NCBI RefSeq assembly: GCF_900114475.1
Contig: NZ_FOTE01000002.1
Coordinates: 372,001-436,000, forward strand
Reading direction: 5' to 3'
Length of the DNA: 64,000 nt
DNA from: Paenibacillus sp. 1_12
GTDB lineage: Bacteria > Bacillota > Bacilli > Paenibacillales > NBRC-103111
In this document: in pieces, positions 52,616 through 62,599 of the stretch
How the letters are laid out: each line of letters starts with the position of its first letter
How positions within the stretch are numbered: the first letter of the stretch is position 1
Made by a program: the position numbers and the translations under genes
Notes under the pieces: generated by a model
The model's database searches: none
The model's input: the letters and a program-made list of their open reading frames with translations, nothing else
Told to the model about the DNA's origin: nothing

Positions 52616-53494
52616 TTAGCCTTTTACTGACCCCAATAACGCGCCTTTGGCAAAATGCTTTTGCAGAAACGGATATACAATCAGAATCGGCAGTGTCGAA
52701 AGCACAATAACCGCCATCTTAATCGTTTCCGCTGGTGGAGCGACAAAATCTTCACCGAAATTCGTAGAATCTCCAATTCCTGCCTGCGATAGAATAACGA
52801 TTTGTCTGAGCCATACCTGAATCGGCCATAGCGTGCTGTCGTTAATATATAGAACGGCATTGAAGTAAGCGTTCCAATGCCCTACCGCATAAAATAAAGC
52901 GAGTGAAGCCAGTACTGGCGCCGACAAGGGAAGCACAATCCGGAACAAAATCCCCACATCGCTGCTGCCGTCAATCCGCGCTGCTTCCTCCAGACCATCA
53001 GGCAAATTTTGAAAGAAGCTGCGCATAATAATCAAATTAAAGGCGCTGATCAAGCCCGGAATAATGAGGGAACCAACATTATCGAGCAACCCTGTCTCCT
53101 TCACTACCAGATACGTAGGAATCATCCCGCCGCTGAACAGCATCGAAAATACAACCAGCTTCATGAACAGCTTGACGCCCATCAACTCTCTCTGCGCCAG
53201 CGGATAAGCCATCAAGGCGGTAAATAGCAAATTAGCCAATGTCCCGACCACCGTGATGAATATCGAAACGCCAAGACTCGATAAAATAATGTCTGTCGAT
53301 AAAATATACTTGTAACCGACCAGCGAGAATTTGGTAGGGAATAAGATAAACCCTTTTGTGATCAATTCCTCGGGTGCTGTCAGTGATGAAGCGATAATAA
53401 AAATGAATGGCAGGATACAGCAAGCAGCAATAGCAAGCAGCAGCAAGTAGTTAACTCCGTCGAGTAGTCTGCTGGATAGTTGTTTTTCTACCAT
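52616..53494 (-). CDS. Sugar ABC transporter permease, LplC/YtcP type
   Basis: 292 residues from ATG at 53494, preceded by AAGGAG about 12 bases upstream. The TTG at 53524 in the same frame lies before that site. Six membrane segments are present. The EAA loop is EEAARIDGSSDVGILFRIVL, and the C terminus KHFAKGALLGSVKG is typical. It partners the interrupted permease at 53557 and the binding protein at 51074. If the partner is inactive the transporter may be dead. Confidence 0.93.
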   Translation of the reverse strand: MVEKQLSSRLLDGVNYLLLLAIAACCILPFIFIIASSLTAPEELITKGFILFPTKFSLVGYKYILSTDIILSSLGVSIFITVVGTLANLLFTALMAYPLAQRELMGVKLFMKLVVFSMLFSGGMIPTYLVVKETGLLDNVGSLIIPGLISAFNLIIMRSFFQNLPDGLEEAARIDGSSDVGILFRIVLPLSAPVLASLALFYAVGHWNAYFNAVLYINDSTLWPIQVWLRQIVILSQAGIGDSTNFGEDFVAPPAETIKMAVIVLSTLPILIVYPFLQKHFAKGALLGSVKG

Positions 53495-53556
53495 GATCGG
53501 TAAGCATCTCCTTATAGCTTCCAACGGAAGCTGGGATCGTTAGCACAAGCTTTATA

Positions 53557-54507
53557 TCAGTATATACCTTCTTCTCCGAACTTTTTGGCCAAACGGTTCG
53601 CACCAGTCACCAACAACAGTCCGATGATCGATTAAAACACACCAACCGCCGTACTGTAGCTGAACTTCCCTTGCGAAATTCCCGTCGTGTACACATACGT
53701 GTCAAACACTTCCCCAACCTCACGGTTTAAAGGATTTACCATCAGGAAAATTTGCTCAAAGCCCGAATCCAGAAAAGTACCGATCCGCAATATAAGTAAA
53801 ATGATGATCGTACTGCGAATCGCAGGAAGTGTAATATGCCACATTTGTCTCCAGCGGTTAGCCCCGTCCATACGAGCAGCTTCATATAACCCAGGATCAA
53901 CACCCGCAAGCGCAGCTAGAAAAATAATCGTGCCCCAGCCGGTTTCCTTCCATATGACCTGCGAGGTAATGATCGTTCGGAACCAATCCTTGCTTAGCAG
54001 AAACTTGACCGGCTCCGCTCCCATACTGTTCAACATACTATTGACGATACCGCCCTCTGTCGAAAAGAACAGAAAGCTGATTCCGACTACGACAACCCAA
54101 GATACAAAATGCGGTACATAGATAAGCGTTTGAATCCATCGTTTAAATAGATCTCTTCGCACTTCATTAAGCATGAGTGAAATGATAATCGGTAACGGAA
54201 AAAAGAAAACAATATTATACACAGCCAGAATGAATGTATTTCTGAACAGCTGCCAAAACGCCTCATTTCCAAAGAACGTCTCAAAATGCTTGAGTCCCAC
54301 CCACTTGCTCCCAAAAAAACCGAGGAAAGGCTGGTAATCCTGAAATGCAATGAGTATACCCCACATCGGCATATATTTATAAATAAGGAAGTACAGCAGC
54401 CCCGGCAGCAGCATAATAAAAAACCATTTTTGCCGTTTGAGCCTTCGTTTAAAAGAATTCATTTTTGAATCTGAAATGGATCGTTTCGTTTCAGATACAG
54501 CCTGCAT
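53557..54507 (-). pseudogene. Sugar ABC permease, LplB/YteP type, with in-frame premature TAA
   Basis: The frame from ATG at 54507 codes for 291 residues of a normal permease (EAA loop YEAARMDGANRWRQMWHITL) and stops at TAA (53632-53634) directly after STAVGVF. In the same frame the sequence goes on as SIIGLLLVTGANRLAKKFGE and ends EGIY at TGA (53557-53559), the expected C terminus. Changing TAA to AAA would give VFKSIIGLLL as in the homologue at 12185 (GMFKSIVSFIL). The stop removes half of the last membrane segment. It is a nonsense mutation or sequencing error, and the shortened protein may or may not function. GGGAGTG precedes the ATG. Confidence 0.82.
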
Positions 54508-54695
54508 CTTGTTTCACTCCCAATTCATCCGTCGTATGTTCACTTGTCTGTAATCCATACTTTATAGACTTGGTAAGTGATAGTCTACAATCACAGCAGC
54601 AGATGATTTTGTCAAAGAGGCGGTGGATACTGGTTTTAGAGCTATTTTGAGCATTAATAATCATTGCGGCAGATCAGATAATCCTTGTAGATAAC

Positions 54696-54722
54696 AAAAA
54701 GAACCTCCTTTGAAGGAAGTTC
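54696..54722 (-). terminator. Terminator after the nitric oxide synthase gene
   Basis: On the minus strand GAACTTCCTT-CA-AAGGAGGTTC is followed by TTTTTG. The stem has one mismatch. It lies about 45 bases past the nos stop codon. Confidence 0.85.
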
Positions 54723-54763
54723 CCGGGTTCCGATCAGATAAAATGCTCAGCTCGCTGAACAAT

Positions 54764-55846
54764 CTATATGTTGTCATGATAAAAAAAATTCGGTTTTACA
54801 ATCGTATCGGCATAATGCTGGTGAAAAATAGGTGTGGCTGCAGGCGATAACGGTGGGATTAACCATGACCAATTCCCGGTGACCTGACGGTCATTCTTAT
54901 GTTCATTCGCCTCAAATCTCATAAATTGCTGAGCGGCTGTATGGTGGTCTACAATGGCTACGCCATGCTGCTTGAAAGAATCTAATACGGCGATATTTAA
55001 CTCGACCAATGCCTTGTCCTTCCATAAGGAAAAGTCCCTGCTCGTATCCAGTCCCATGATGGCCGCTACCTTGGGCAGCATATTATAACGCCCGGTATCG
55101 GCCAGATTTCGAGCTCCGATCTCAGTACCCATGTACCAGCCATTAAAAGGAGCCGCCGTATAATGAATGCCTCCAATCTCCAGTCGCATGTTAGAAACGA
55201 TGGGCACTGCGTACCATTGTAAATTCAAATCGGCAAAACCCGTGATCTCTGGATGGGTTAGTGGAACCTCCAGTATGAGAGATGATGGAATTTCAAATAG
55301 TCTTGGCACTCCATCACCGATTTTTACAAGGAGTGGAAGCACATCAAAGGGACCACCTTCTCCCCTCCAGCCCAGCTCCTGGCAAAGCTTCGTGATGACA
55401 AGCGAATCCGGATCTCCAATTACCCCTTCATCGGTTTCATAACCCGCATAACGAATAAGCTGGTGATTCATAATGCGAATCTGCTGCGCAGGCTGAAGAG
55501 CGGGCTTGAAAATGGTGATCGTCGGACGAATCCGACCGCTGTTCGTAGCATATTCGATATGACGGAAAAGCGCCTGCGCGATTTCTTCCTCCGTCTCCAG
55601 ACTACGAGCATCCATAATGTGCAAAGTCTCCCAGAATAGCCTGCCGATACACCTGTTGCTATTGCGCCATGCGAGCTTAGCACCATACTGCAGCTCTTCA
55701 AGCGTATGCTCATAAAAGCCCTGCTCGGCTATGGCTTGCCGGATCTCCACGAATCTTTGATCCATTTCATCCGATGTTCTACCGGTCTCACTATAATATG
55801 TATGAATAAAACGCTCGGCTTCCTCTAAGTTGTGATATACGCTCAT
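54764..55846 (-). CDS. nos: Bacterial nitric oxide synthase, oxygenase domain only
   Basis: 360 residues, the usual length of the Firmicute enzyme, which lacks a reductase domain. The heme-ligating Cys66 lies in AWRNSNRCIGR. The arginine-binding Glu242 lies in NGWYMGTEIGARNLAD, and the C terminus has GNWSWLIPPLSP. It makes nitric oxide and citrulline from arginine using oxygen and electrons from flavodoxin or other cellular reductases. In Bacillus the product protects against oxidative stress and antibiotics. The gene has its own promoter (55882-55910) although it follows a response-regulator gene on the same strand. Confidence 0.96.
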   Translation of the reverse strand: MSVYHNLEEAERFIHTYYSETGRTSDEMDQRFVEIRQAIAEQGFYEHTLEELQYGAKLAWRNSNRCIGRLFWETLHIMDARSLETEEEIAQALFRHIEYATNSGRIRPTITIFKPALQPAQQIRIMNHQLIRYAGYETDEGVIGDPDSLVITKLCQELGWRGEGGPFDVLPLLVKIGDGVPRLFEIPSSLILEVPLTHPEITGFADLNLQWYAVPIVSNMRLEIGGIHYTAAPFNGWYMGTEIGARNLADTGRYNMLPKVAAIMGLDTSRDFSLWKDKALVELNIAVLDSFKQHGVAIVDHHTAAQQFMRFEANEHKNDRQVTGNWSWLIPPLSPAATPIFHQHYADTIVKPNFFYHDNI

Positions 55847-55881
55847 ATTGAATTCGTACTCCTGTCCTGATTCTGCTCTTT

Positions 55882-55910
55882 ATTATAGTAGAAACAGGTG
55901 TTTATTCCAA
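55882..55910 (-). promoter_or_regulatory. Sigma-A promoter of nos
   Basis: TTGGAA (55905-55910), a 17-base spacer and TATAAT (55882-55887) on the minus strand, 36 bases before the nos ATG. The -10 is consensus. Confidence 0.75.
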
Positions 55911-55923
55911 ATGGCAGGTCTTG

Positions 55924-56712
55924 TCATGATTTAAACTTATCTTGGAATTGGCTTGGAGTGATATTCACATACTTCTTGAAAATGCTAATAAAATATTTGT
56001 AATCCTTGAAGCCGACATCTGAGGCAATATTGTATACTTTGCCATTACCCGTCTTTAACTGATCCATGGCTTTTTGAATCCGGTAACGGTTCAAGAATTC
56101 ATTAAACGTATAGGTCGTTTCCGATTTAAACTTCTGATTCAAGTACGTAGAGCTAATCCCAAGCTGTTTGACTAGGTCTTGAATGCTGATCCGATCCGCA
56201 TAATTTTCTTGAATATACGTAATCATTTGGGCTACATACTTGGAGGCTTTGGTGGGCGTGTTCAGCATAGCAGCACTTAGAACCTCATCCAATTGATTCG
56301 GGTTGTTCTTAATAAATTGATATTTTTTCTTAAGTTCAATTTGAGTCTTCGCCCGCTCCAAAGCTTCAAATAATTGATGCTGCTCCAGGGGCTTAAGCAA
56401 ATATTCACTAACTCCCAAATGTACGGCTTTTTGGGCCAGATGGAATTCATCATATCCCGAAATGATAATAAAGCTGCAGGTAGCCGCTTCGACACTACGC
56501 TCAATCATCGTAATTCCATCCATTAAGGGCATATTGACATCCGCGATAACAATATCCGGCTGCAATTCTATGATCTTCGAAAGACCATCCATTCCATTCG
56601 CAGCCTCATCGATGACAATACAATTGGACCCCAACCAATCAAATGTATAGCGCAAGCCTTTGCGTATCATTTCCTCATCTTCCACAAGCAATACTTTAAA
56701 CACTTTCTTCAC
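55924..56712 (-). CDS. Response regulator, receiver plus AraC DNA-binding domain
   Basis: 262 residues, a short YesN-type regulator without the long linker. The receiver has Asp58 in PDIVIADVNMPLMDG and Lys in YLLKPLEQHQ. The AraC part has IQDLVKQLGISSTYLNQKFK and VYNIASDVGFKDYKYFISIF, ending in NITPSQFQDKFKS. Its start overlaps the kinase stop by 17 bases, so the pair is translationally coupled. It probably controls the Fbp-like transporter encoded upstream on the same strand. Confidence 0.93.
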   Translation of the reverse strand: MKKVFKVLLVEDEEMIRKGLRYTFDWLGSNCIVIDEAANGMDGLSKIIELQPDIVIADVNMPLMDGITMIERSVEAATCSFIIISGYDEFHLAQKAVHLGVSEYLLKPLEQHQLFEALERAKTQIELKKKYQFIKNNPNQLDEVLSAAMLNTPTKASKYVAQMITYIQENYADRISIQDLVKQLGISSTYLNQKFKSETTYTFNEFLNRYRIQKAMDQLKTGNGKVYNIASDVGFKDYKYFISIFKKYVNITPSQFQDKFKS

Positions 56713-58396
56713 CTTTTTCGTAGGGAATTAAGATGGTTACACACGTACCTGAGCCTGGGGAGCTTTGAATTTGTATGCCGTATTCCTCACCATATAACAG
56801 CACTAAGCGGCGATGAAGATTGTTGAGTCCAATATGCTTGGTCTGATTATTCGGACTGCTCAGAATATCCCTGATCTCCATGAGCTTTCGCTCGTCCATG
56901 CCATCACCATTATCCACAACCTCAAGTACCAGGTCCTGATTTACTACATTTCCGCGAATCGAGATAAACAATGCCTCCTGATGCTGATACCCATATTTAA
57001 TAGAGTTCTCAATAATGGCCTGCAGGAGAAGCTTGGGAACTAAGGCACCCAGCCCTTCGTCAGATACATCTATCGTATAAGTTAATCGATCTTTAAAGCG
57101 GATTTGCTGCAGCTTCAAATAATCGATCACATGATTCAAATCGCCTTTCATTAAAACCGTTTGTCCATCATTACTAATACTATATCGCAGCAGCCTTGAG
57201 AGGATCATGACGATCTCCTGCGCCTGTTGGCTGTCCACAACAATCGCATAACGTAAAGTCTCCAGTACATTAAAAATAAAATGTGGATGAAATTGGGATT
57301 GCAGCTGCTTGGCCTCTATTATTCGCCTCAGGTTCGATAATTCCTCGTTCTTGTGCATTAAATCATTCAGACGATTCAGCATAATATTGAATTGATTCGC
57401 TAAGGTTTCAAATTCATCTCCGGTTTTGATTTCAACGTAAGCATCCAAGTGGCCTTGTTGAAGCTTATTTACGGCAAATAACAATTTATCAATCGATTGT
57501 GTATTTCGCGAAGACATTTTGTGCGCCAGAAAATGGAGCAGTATCCATAACAAAATAGTTGCCACAACAATAAACACCGTCAATGAAAGGTACGAATACT
57601 TTTCAAGCTGAAGAGAATTAAGCGTATACACGTTCATTTGAGTTAATGGGATATTCGATCGGCTTACATAATATTTGCCATTATTTAATTGAATGTAGCC
57701 TTGAGAATCGTACACAGGATTGAATTTGTTCATTAACCCTTTAGCAATATTGTTAGTCGTAGCTATAATCGTGTTATGCTGATCGGTTATGACCGCTATT
57801 TCATTATTTTGCACAAATATGAGCTTCTGAACATCTTCTTCATATAACTGATAAACCAAATAACCGACTACCGTATTGTTGCGCAGGATAGCTTTTCCGA
57901 ACGTATAGACCGTATAACGATCGAGTGAATAAGAGATGTGATTCGTTTCGGTCAGCGTTGATGTGGGTATAGCGGAGATACGGGGTACAATATCCTTGAA
58001 TATCAACTCCTCGATCAAAGCATTAGAAGGAGCGGAGGATGCTACAAATATGCCCTTCATATCAATGATATGAAGCACGCCTTTTACCTTTTGCTGATTA
58101 TTGAATTCATAAAATTGTTCATACACATCTTGGCCATTGGATCGTGTACGGACATAATCGATAACAAGCGGCAGGGCGGCCATTCGGTTAATTTCTTTAT
58201 AATAATCGTTGTACACCTTCGACATGGATTGATTGATCGTTCCATTGGCTTCCTCGGTTACTTTCGCCAATATGAATTTATTATTGATAATCGTAAAGAG
58301 CAGGAATAAGATAAACAACACGATAATCGGCATAAAGGTATACATTAAAAACAAACGACGCGTGGACTCCTTAAAGTTGTTCTTGTTAGCCTCCAT
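56696..58396 (-). CDS. YesM-type membrane sensor histidine kinase
   Basis: 566 residues. Membrane segments lie near residues 15-37 (LFLMYTFMPIIVLFILFLLF) and 270-292 (YLSLTVFIVVATILLWILLH), with an extracellular sensor between. HAMP-like residues follow (IDKLLFAVNKLQQGHLDAYV). His372 is in QFHPHFIFNVLETL, and the ATPase N-box is PKLLLQAIIENSIKYG. It is probably activated by the solute or its binding protein and signals to the regulator encoded directly downstream. GGAGGT sits only one base before the ATG, so the start may need revision. Confidence 0.93.
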   Translation of the reverse strand: MEANKNNFKESTRRLFLMYTFMPIIVLFILFLLFTIINNKFILAKVTEEANGTINQSMSKVYNDYYKEINRMAALPLVIDYVRTRSNGQDVYEQFYEFNNQQKVKGVLHIIDMKGIFVASSAPSNALIEELIFKDIVPRISAIPTSTLTETNHISYSLDRYTVYTFGKAILRNNTVVGYLVYQLYEEDVQKLIFVQNNEIAVITDQHNTIIATTNNIAKGLMNKFNPVYDSQGYIQLNNGKYYVSRSNIPLTQMNVYTLNSLQLEKYSYLSLTVFIVVATILLWILLHFLAHKMSSRNTQSIDKLLFAVNKLQQGHLDAYVEIKTGDEFETLANQFNIMLNRLNDLMHKNEELSNLRRIIEAKQLQSQFHPHFIFNVLETLRYAIVVDSQQAQEIVMILSRLLRYSISNDGQTVLMKGDLNHVIDYLKLQQIRFKDRLTYTIDVSDEGLGALVPKLLLQAIIENSIKYGYQHQEALFISIRGNVVNQDLVLEVVDNGDGMDERKLMEIRDILSSPNNQTKHIGLNNLHRRLVLLYGEEYGIQIQSSPGSGTCVTILIPYEKGEESV

Positions 58397-58541
58397 ACCT
58401 CCACATCCCGCATTGATATAATTTTATTACTAGAACTATTATCATACCTTACATTCATATCCATAAACAAGAAGAATAAGGCTGGCCCTGCTTACCGCAG
58501 GAACCAACCGAAAGATCAAGGATTTTAAGAGATTGAAGTGT

Positions 58542-60197
58542 CTACATCGTAATGTCCTTCTTACCTGACAATTTGAAAAACAAAAGCAGCGACAGGACAG
58601 TAATGATAGTAAGCATCGTTGATAACGCTGCAGCCACCCCATAGTTACCACGGATAACCTCTGTATAGATGGCCACTGTCATGGTTTTCGTAGACCCTGT
58701 GTATAAGATGATCGAAGTACTTAATTCTGTAATAATACTAATCCAGCTTAATACCGCTCCAGCTATCACGCCTGAAATCATCATGGGCAGCGTAATTTTG
58801 AAGAATGTCTTCATGGTAGAGGCTCCAAGACTAATTGCTGCTTCCTCTATACTATCATTTACCTGATGCAGCACAGCTGCGCTTGAACGAATCGTATAGG
58901 GGAGTCGCCGAATGACAAAGGCTGCAATCAGTATAATTGCCGTACCGCTCAAGACTAGCGGCTTATGATTAAAGGTAACCAGTAACGCGATACCGAGTAT
59001 CGAGCCTGGAACAATATAAGGAAACATCGTAAACACGTCTAATATATTGGATGCAGCGCCTCTTCTCTTAACCGTCACATAAGCGATTAGGATGGCCAAG
59101 AGGACAATGATCACGATCGAAATCGCTGCTAAAATAAACGTATTCGCAATAGAATCTCCAATCTTGGAAAAAGCGGACCGATAACTGTTTAGTGAATAAC
59201 CAACAACAAATATTCGTCCTGACGTATTCAAAAAAGAGGTGTACATCACATATATTTGCGGCAGCAAAGCGATGGCGGTATACACATAAACAATGCCATG
59301 AACAACGATATTCCCCAAGCCCTTCTTCTCTTTGGGCTGTATCGGATTAAGAGCGCTCATTGTAAACGATTTGCGGTTGGATATATACTTTTGCAGCAGA
59401 AAAATCGATGTTGCAAAAATGACCACAAGTACGCTAATGGCAGCTGCAAAACCATCATCACCACCGTTTTCACTAATAAACTCGGTGAAGATGAGCACAG
59501 GAATCGTTTTGTACCCTTCACCAATCAGCATCGGCGTACCAAAATCAGCTAACGCACGCATAAATACGAGCATCCCGCCTGCAAGCAATGTAGGCGTAAT
59601 CAGCGGAATCAATACCTTCCACATCTTGCGGATTCCGGTACAGTTCATGCTCTCCGCTGCTTCCATTAAAGAATTATCTACATTCTTTAACGCCCCTGAT
59701 ACATACATGAATACGAGCGGTGACAGCTGAAGCGTCAGCACTAACACGATTCCGGTAAATCCGTAAACATCCGGCATCGGAATGCCCAGTACTCCCTTAA
59801 CGAAGTTTGTAATAACCCCGTTTCTTCCGAGTAAGAGAATCCATGAATAGGCACCAATGAAAGGGGCTGACATGGATGAAATGAGAATTAAAATTTGAAT
59901 AGTGCCGCTGCCCTTTATCTTAATTGTAGACATGATATAGGCTAATGGCGCTGCAATCACTACAGATAAAACGGTAACACAGGTCGTTACCTTGATGCTA
60001 TTAAACAACGCATTCATATAATATTGTTTGCTAAAAAACTTCTCGAAATAAGCAAGGGAAAACGCACCCGTTTCTCCGTTGATAAAGCTTTTGATCAGCA
60101 GAGTAAACAATGGAAAAGCCAGAAATACCATATAGACGAGAAAGATCAGAATCGTAATGGGCATCCATACATCAAACCGCTGCCTTCGTTGATTCAT
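58542..60197 (-). CDS. Fbp-type ABC permease with two fused transmembrane domains
   Basis: 551 residues with about twelve membrane segments. The two EAA loops read EAAESMNCTGIRKMWKVLIP and EAAISLGASTMKTFFKITLP. It is the channel of the transporter whose binding protein is at 61319. The start codon overlaps the ATPase stop (ATGA), so translation is coupled. It is 145 bases from the kinase gene downstream. The class carries iron, phosphonates or sugar phosphates. Confidence 0.93.
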   Translation of the reverse strand: MNQRRQRFDVWMPITILIFLVYMVFLAFPLFTLLIKSFINGETGAFSLAYFEKFFSKQYYMNALFNSIKVTTCVTVLSVVIAAPLAYIMSTIKIKGSGTIQILILISSMSAPFIGAYSWILLLGRNGVITNFVKGVLGIPMPDVYGFTGIVLVLTLQLSPLVFMYVSGALKNVDNSLMEAAESMNCTGIRKMWKVLIPLITPTLLAGGMLVFMRALADFGTPMLIGEGYKTIPVLIFTEFISENGGDDGFAAAISVLVVIFATSIFLLQKYISNRKSFTMSALNPIQPKEKKGLGNIVVHGIVYVYTAIALLPQIYVMYTSFLNTSGRIFVVGYSLNSYRSAFSKIGDSIANTFILAAISIVIIVLLAILIAYVTVKRRGAASNILDVFTMFPYIVPGSILGIALLVTFNHKPLVLSGTAIILIAAFVIRRLPYTIRSSAAVLHQVNDSIEEAAISLGASTMKTFFKITLPMMISGVIAGAVLSWISIITELSTSIILYTGSTKTMTVAIYTEVIRGNYGVAAALSTMLTIITVLSLLLFFKLSGKKDITM

Positions 60198-61294
60198 AGG
60201 CTGATGGCCCCTGTATAATTAATCTCACCCTGCTCATCATACACATTCACTTTATCCATATTTGCCTTCAAATGAACCCTAGTTCCAGGCTTTAACAGGT
60301 TGCCAGTAGTGGATTCCTTTGTAATTTCAACACGTAAGCCCGTTTCTAAATCAACAAAGTAATGGGTATTTTGCCCAAGAAAAATACTGCTGACAATCGT
60401 TGCCTTGATTCCTGTACCATCCTCAGAAATGATAAATTCTTCGGGTCGGACAGATATTTTAACTGGTAATTCACTACTCGATACAGGCACCTTAATATTC
60501 CGTACTCGATCTTCATAGGTCGGACTGAAATGGACCCTGTACTCATCATTAACTACTGACAGGGAGCCCTCCATGATGTTGGTATGGCCTATGAAGGTTG
60601 CAACAAATATATTAGCAGGCCTTTGATAAATTTCCTGAGGTGTTCCAACATGCTGAATAATACCTGATTTCATAACCGCAATCCGATCCGAGACTGCCAT
60701 CGCTTCCTCTTGGTCATGCGTCACGTAGACAGTGGTAATGCCAACGGTATTTTGAATTTCTTTGATCGCATTACGCATTTCTATGCGAAGCTTGGCATCC
60801 AGATTTGACAAGGGTTCATCCATTAGCAGTACATCGGGACGAATCACGATAGCTCGGGCTAACGCTACCCGCTGCTGCTGCCCGCCTGATAGATTTTGGG
60901 GCAGTCTATCCTTATACTCATCGATTTGGACGACTTTCAATACCTCTTCCACTTTCTTTTCAATATCAGCCCTTGATAGTTTGCGATTTTCCAATCCAAA
61001 GGCTACATTACCCTTGACTGTTAAATGAGGGAAGATTGCATAGTTCTGGAACACCATGCCGATATTCCGCTTGCCAGGTGCTACCTGATTAATGACGCGG
61101 TCATTAAAGCGAATCGATCCGCCTTCTATGGAGTTAAACCCGGCAACCATTCGCAAGAGCGTCGTTTTCCCGCATCCTGAAGGACCAAGCAGGGTGAAAA
61201 ACTCACCCTGCTTAATATCCAATGTCAGCTCAGGAATTACTTTCGTATCGCCATACTTCTTAACAACATCCTGGAATGATATGGTAACGCTCAT
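60194..61294 (-). CDS. Fbp/Pot-type ABC transporter ATPase
   Basis: 366 residues from ATG at 61294 with GGTGG 6 bases upstream. A GTG three codons earlier overlaps that site. Walker A is GPSGCGKTT, the signature NLSGGQQQR, Walker B VLLMDEP and the H-loop VTHDQEEA. A TOBE-like domain from about residue 245 probably senses or regulates. It powers the permease encoded by the overlapping downstream gene. It resembles the ATPase at 27159 but belongs to a separate operon with its own sensor system. Confidence 0.94.
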   Translation of the reverse strand: MSVTISFQDVVKKYGDTKVIPELTLDIKQGEFFTLLGPSGCGKTTLLRMVAGFNSIEGGSIRFNDRVINQVAPGKRNIGMVFQNYAIFPHLTVKGNVAFGLENRKLSRADIEKKVEEVLKVVQIDEYKDRLPQNLSGGQQQRVALARAIVIRPDVLLMDEPLSNLDAKLRIEMRNAIKEIQNTVGITTVYVTHDQEEAMAVSDRIAVMKSGIIQHVGTPQEIYQRPANIFVATFIGHTNIMEGSLSVVNDEYRVHFSPTYEDRVRNIKVPVSSSELPVKISVRPEEFIISEDGTGIKATIVSSIFLGQNTHYFVDLETGLRVEITKESTTGNLLKPGTRVHLKANMDKVNVYDEQGEINYTGAISL

Positions 61295-61318
61295 CTGTAC
61301 CACCCTATTTCGTTATGT

Positions 61319-62398
61319 TTATTTTTGCAATTTGGTAAACGTATCTGTGTAGCGACTAATGATCTCTTTCTTGTGCTCTTGTACATATTTATTATCTTCC
61401 TGGATCAATTTAATTTCACTCATCGGCTTCATATGAGTTCCGAGCTTAGCATTCGTACGCAAAGGCCGGTTAGTGAGTTGAGTACCAAATGCATCTTGCG
61501 CTGGCTGTGAAATAATGAAATCCATAAATTTCTTGGCATTTTCCTCGTTTTTGCCGCCTTTTACGATACCGGCAACCGCATCGAGGAATACAGCTCCTTC
61601 AGTAGGATAAACAATTTTGACAGGACCGCCACTTTTCACGTAGCTTGCAGATGGATCTTCATAAGTTAATGCCACTATATATTCACCGTCAGCCACACTT
61701 TTATGAACAGCACCGGAGCCGCTGGCGATTTTGCCATTCAAATTCTTAATTAACTCACCCATGAAATTCCAGCCCTTGTCAGACGTGTAATCTCCGCCCT
61801 TGGCCAATAATATATTGGTTAATTGGGCAAAAGCTGAGCTGGAGCTTGCCGGGTCCGCCGATGCAATTTTACCTTTTAGTTTGGGATTTAATAAATCTTC
61901 ATAGCTCTCAATTTTGATATCTCCAACCAAGTTCTTATTCACCAACAGGACGCTGCCATCAGAAACGTATGGAGTCAAAAATCCTGAATCATTCCGATGT
62001 CCTTCCAATAGATCCTTATCATTGGGAGAAACATAATTGGCGAACAAATCACTATTACCTAATAATACAGCCTTGGAGCCTCCAAACATGACGTCAGCGT
62101 ATGGATTTGCCTTTTCTGATTGTAAGCGCTTTATTAATTCACCTGTGCCAGCTGAAACCAATTCAACCGTTATACCTGTTTGCTTTTCAAACATAGGAAT
62201 TAACGCATTAATGATATCCTCGCTGTTAGGCGTATACACAACCAGCTTGGTCGAACCCTTAGGCGTACTTGGAGCGCTTGGCGCACTCGGAGTGCTTGGA
62301 GTACTGGCAGTACCCGTATTGCTCGTATTCGATTGACCACATGCTGCCAATAGACTCATCGTTAATACCAACGCGACTAAACTAAACCATTTTTTCAA
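61319..62398 (-). CDS. Fbp/Afu-type solute-binding lipoprotein
   Basis: 359 residues. The signal peptide MKKWFSLVALVLTMSLLAAC ends in a lipobox. A low-complexity spacer of Thr-Pro-Ser and Ala-Pro-Ser repeats (TPSTPSAPSAPSTPKG) follows, encoded by a degenerate 9-base tandem repeat. The mature part (LVVYTPNSEDIINALIPMFE, GSGAVHKSVADGEYIVALTY, VKIVYPTEGAVFLDAVAGIV) fits the ferric/hexose-phosphate/phosphonate branch. A two-component pair in the same operon suggests a carbon or phosphate source more than iron, and no Fur-box-like site was seen upstream. Confidence 0.9.
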   Translation of the reverse strand: MKKWFSLVALVLTMSLLAACGQSNTSNTGTASTPSTPSAPSAPSTPKGSTKLVVYTPNSEDIINALIPMFEKQTGITVELVSAGTGELIKRLQSEKANPYADVMFGGSKAVLLGNSDLFANYVSPNDKDLLEGHRNDSGFLTPYVSDGSVLLVNKNLVGDIKIESYEDLLNPKLKGKIASADPASSSSAFAQLTNILLAKGGDYTSDKGWNFMGELIKNLNGKIASGSGAVHKSVADGEYIVALTYEDPSASYVKSGGPVKIVYPTEGAVFLDAVAGIVKGGKNEENAKKFMDFIISQPAQDAFGTQLTNRPLRTNAKLGTHMKPMSEIKLIQEDNKYVQEHKKEIISRYTDTFTKLQK

Positions 62399-62565
62399 TA
62401 CGTTCGCCCCCTATTTGAATATAAGGTAATTGTATCAGAAGCTATCCATATTTAAATCCTAAAATACATCAACATCATCTAAAATCGGCAACTAATCTAA
62501 CACAAAATAAGACATCGTTATCGTTCATCGAATTGAAACCGTTTTATAATTAACATGGTCAATAA

Positions 62566-62599
62566 ACAAAAAAACAATGCTAGTAAAACTAACATTGTT
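62566..62599 (-). terminator. Terminator directly after the AraC gene
   Basis: AACAATGCTAGT at 62573-62584 pairs with ACTAACATTGTT at 62588-62599 (one wobble), followed on the minus strand by TTTTTTTG. The gene's stop codon abuts the stem. Confidence 0.88.
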
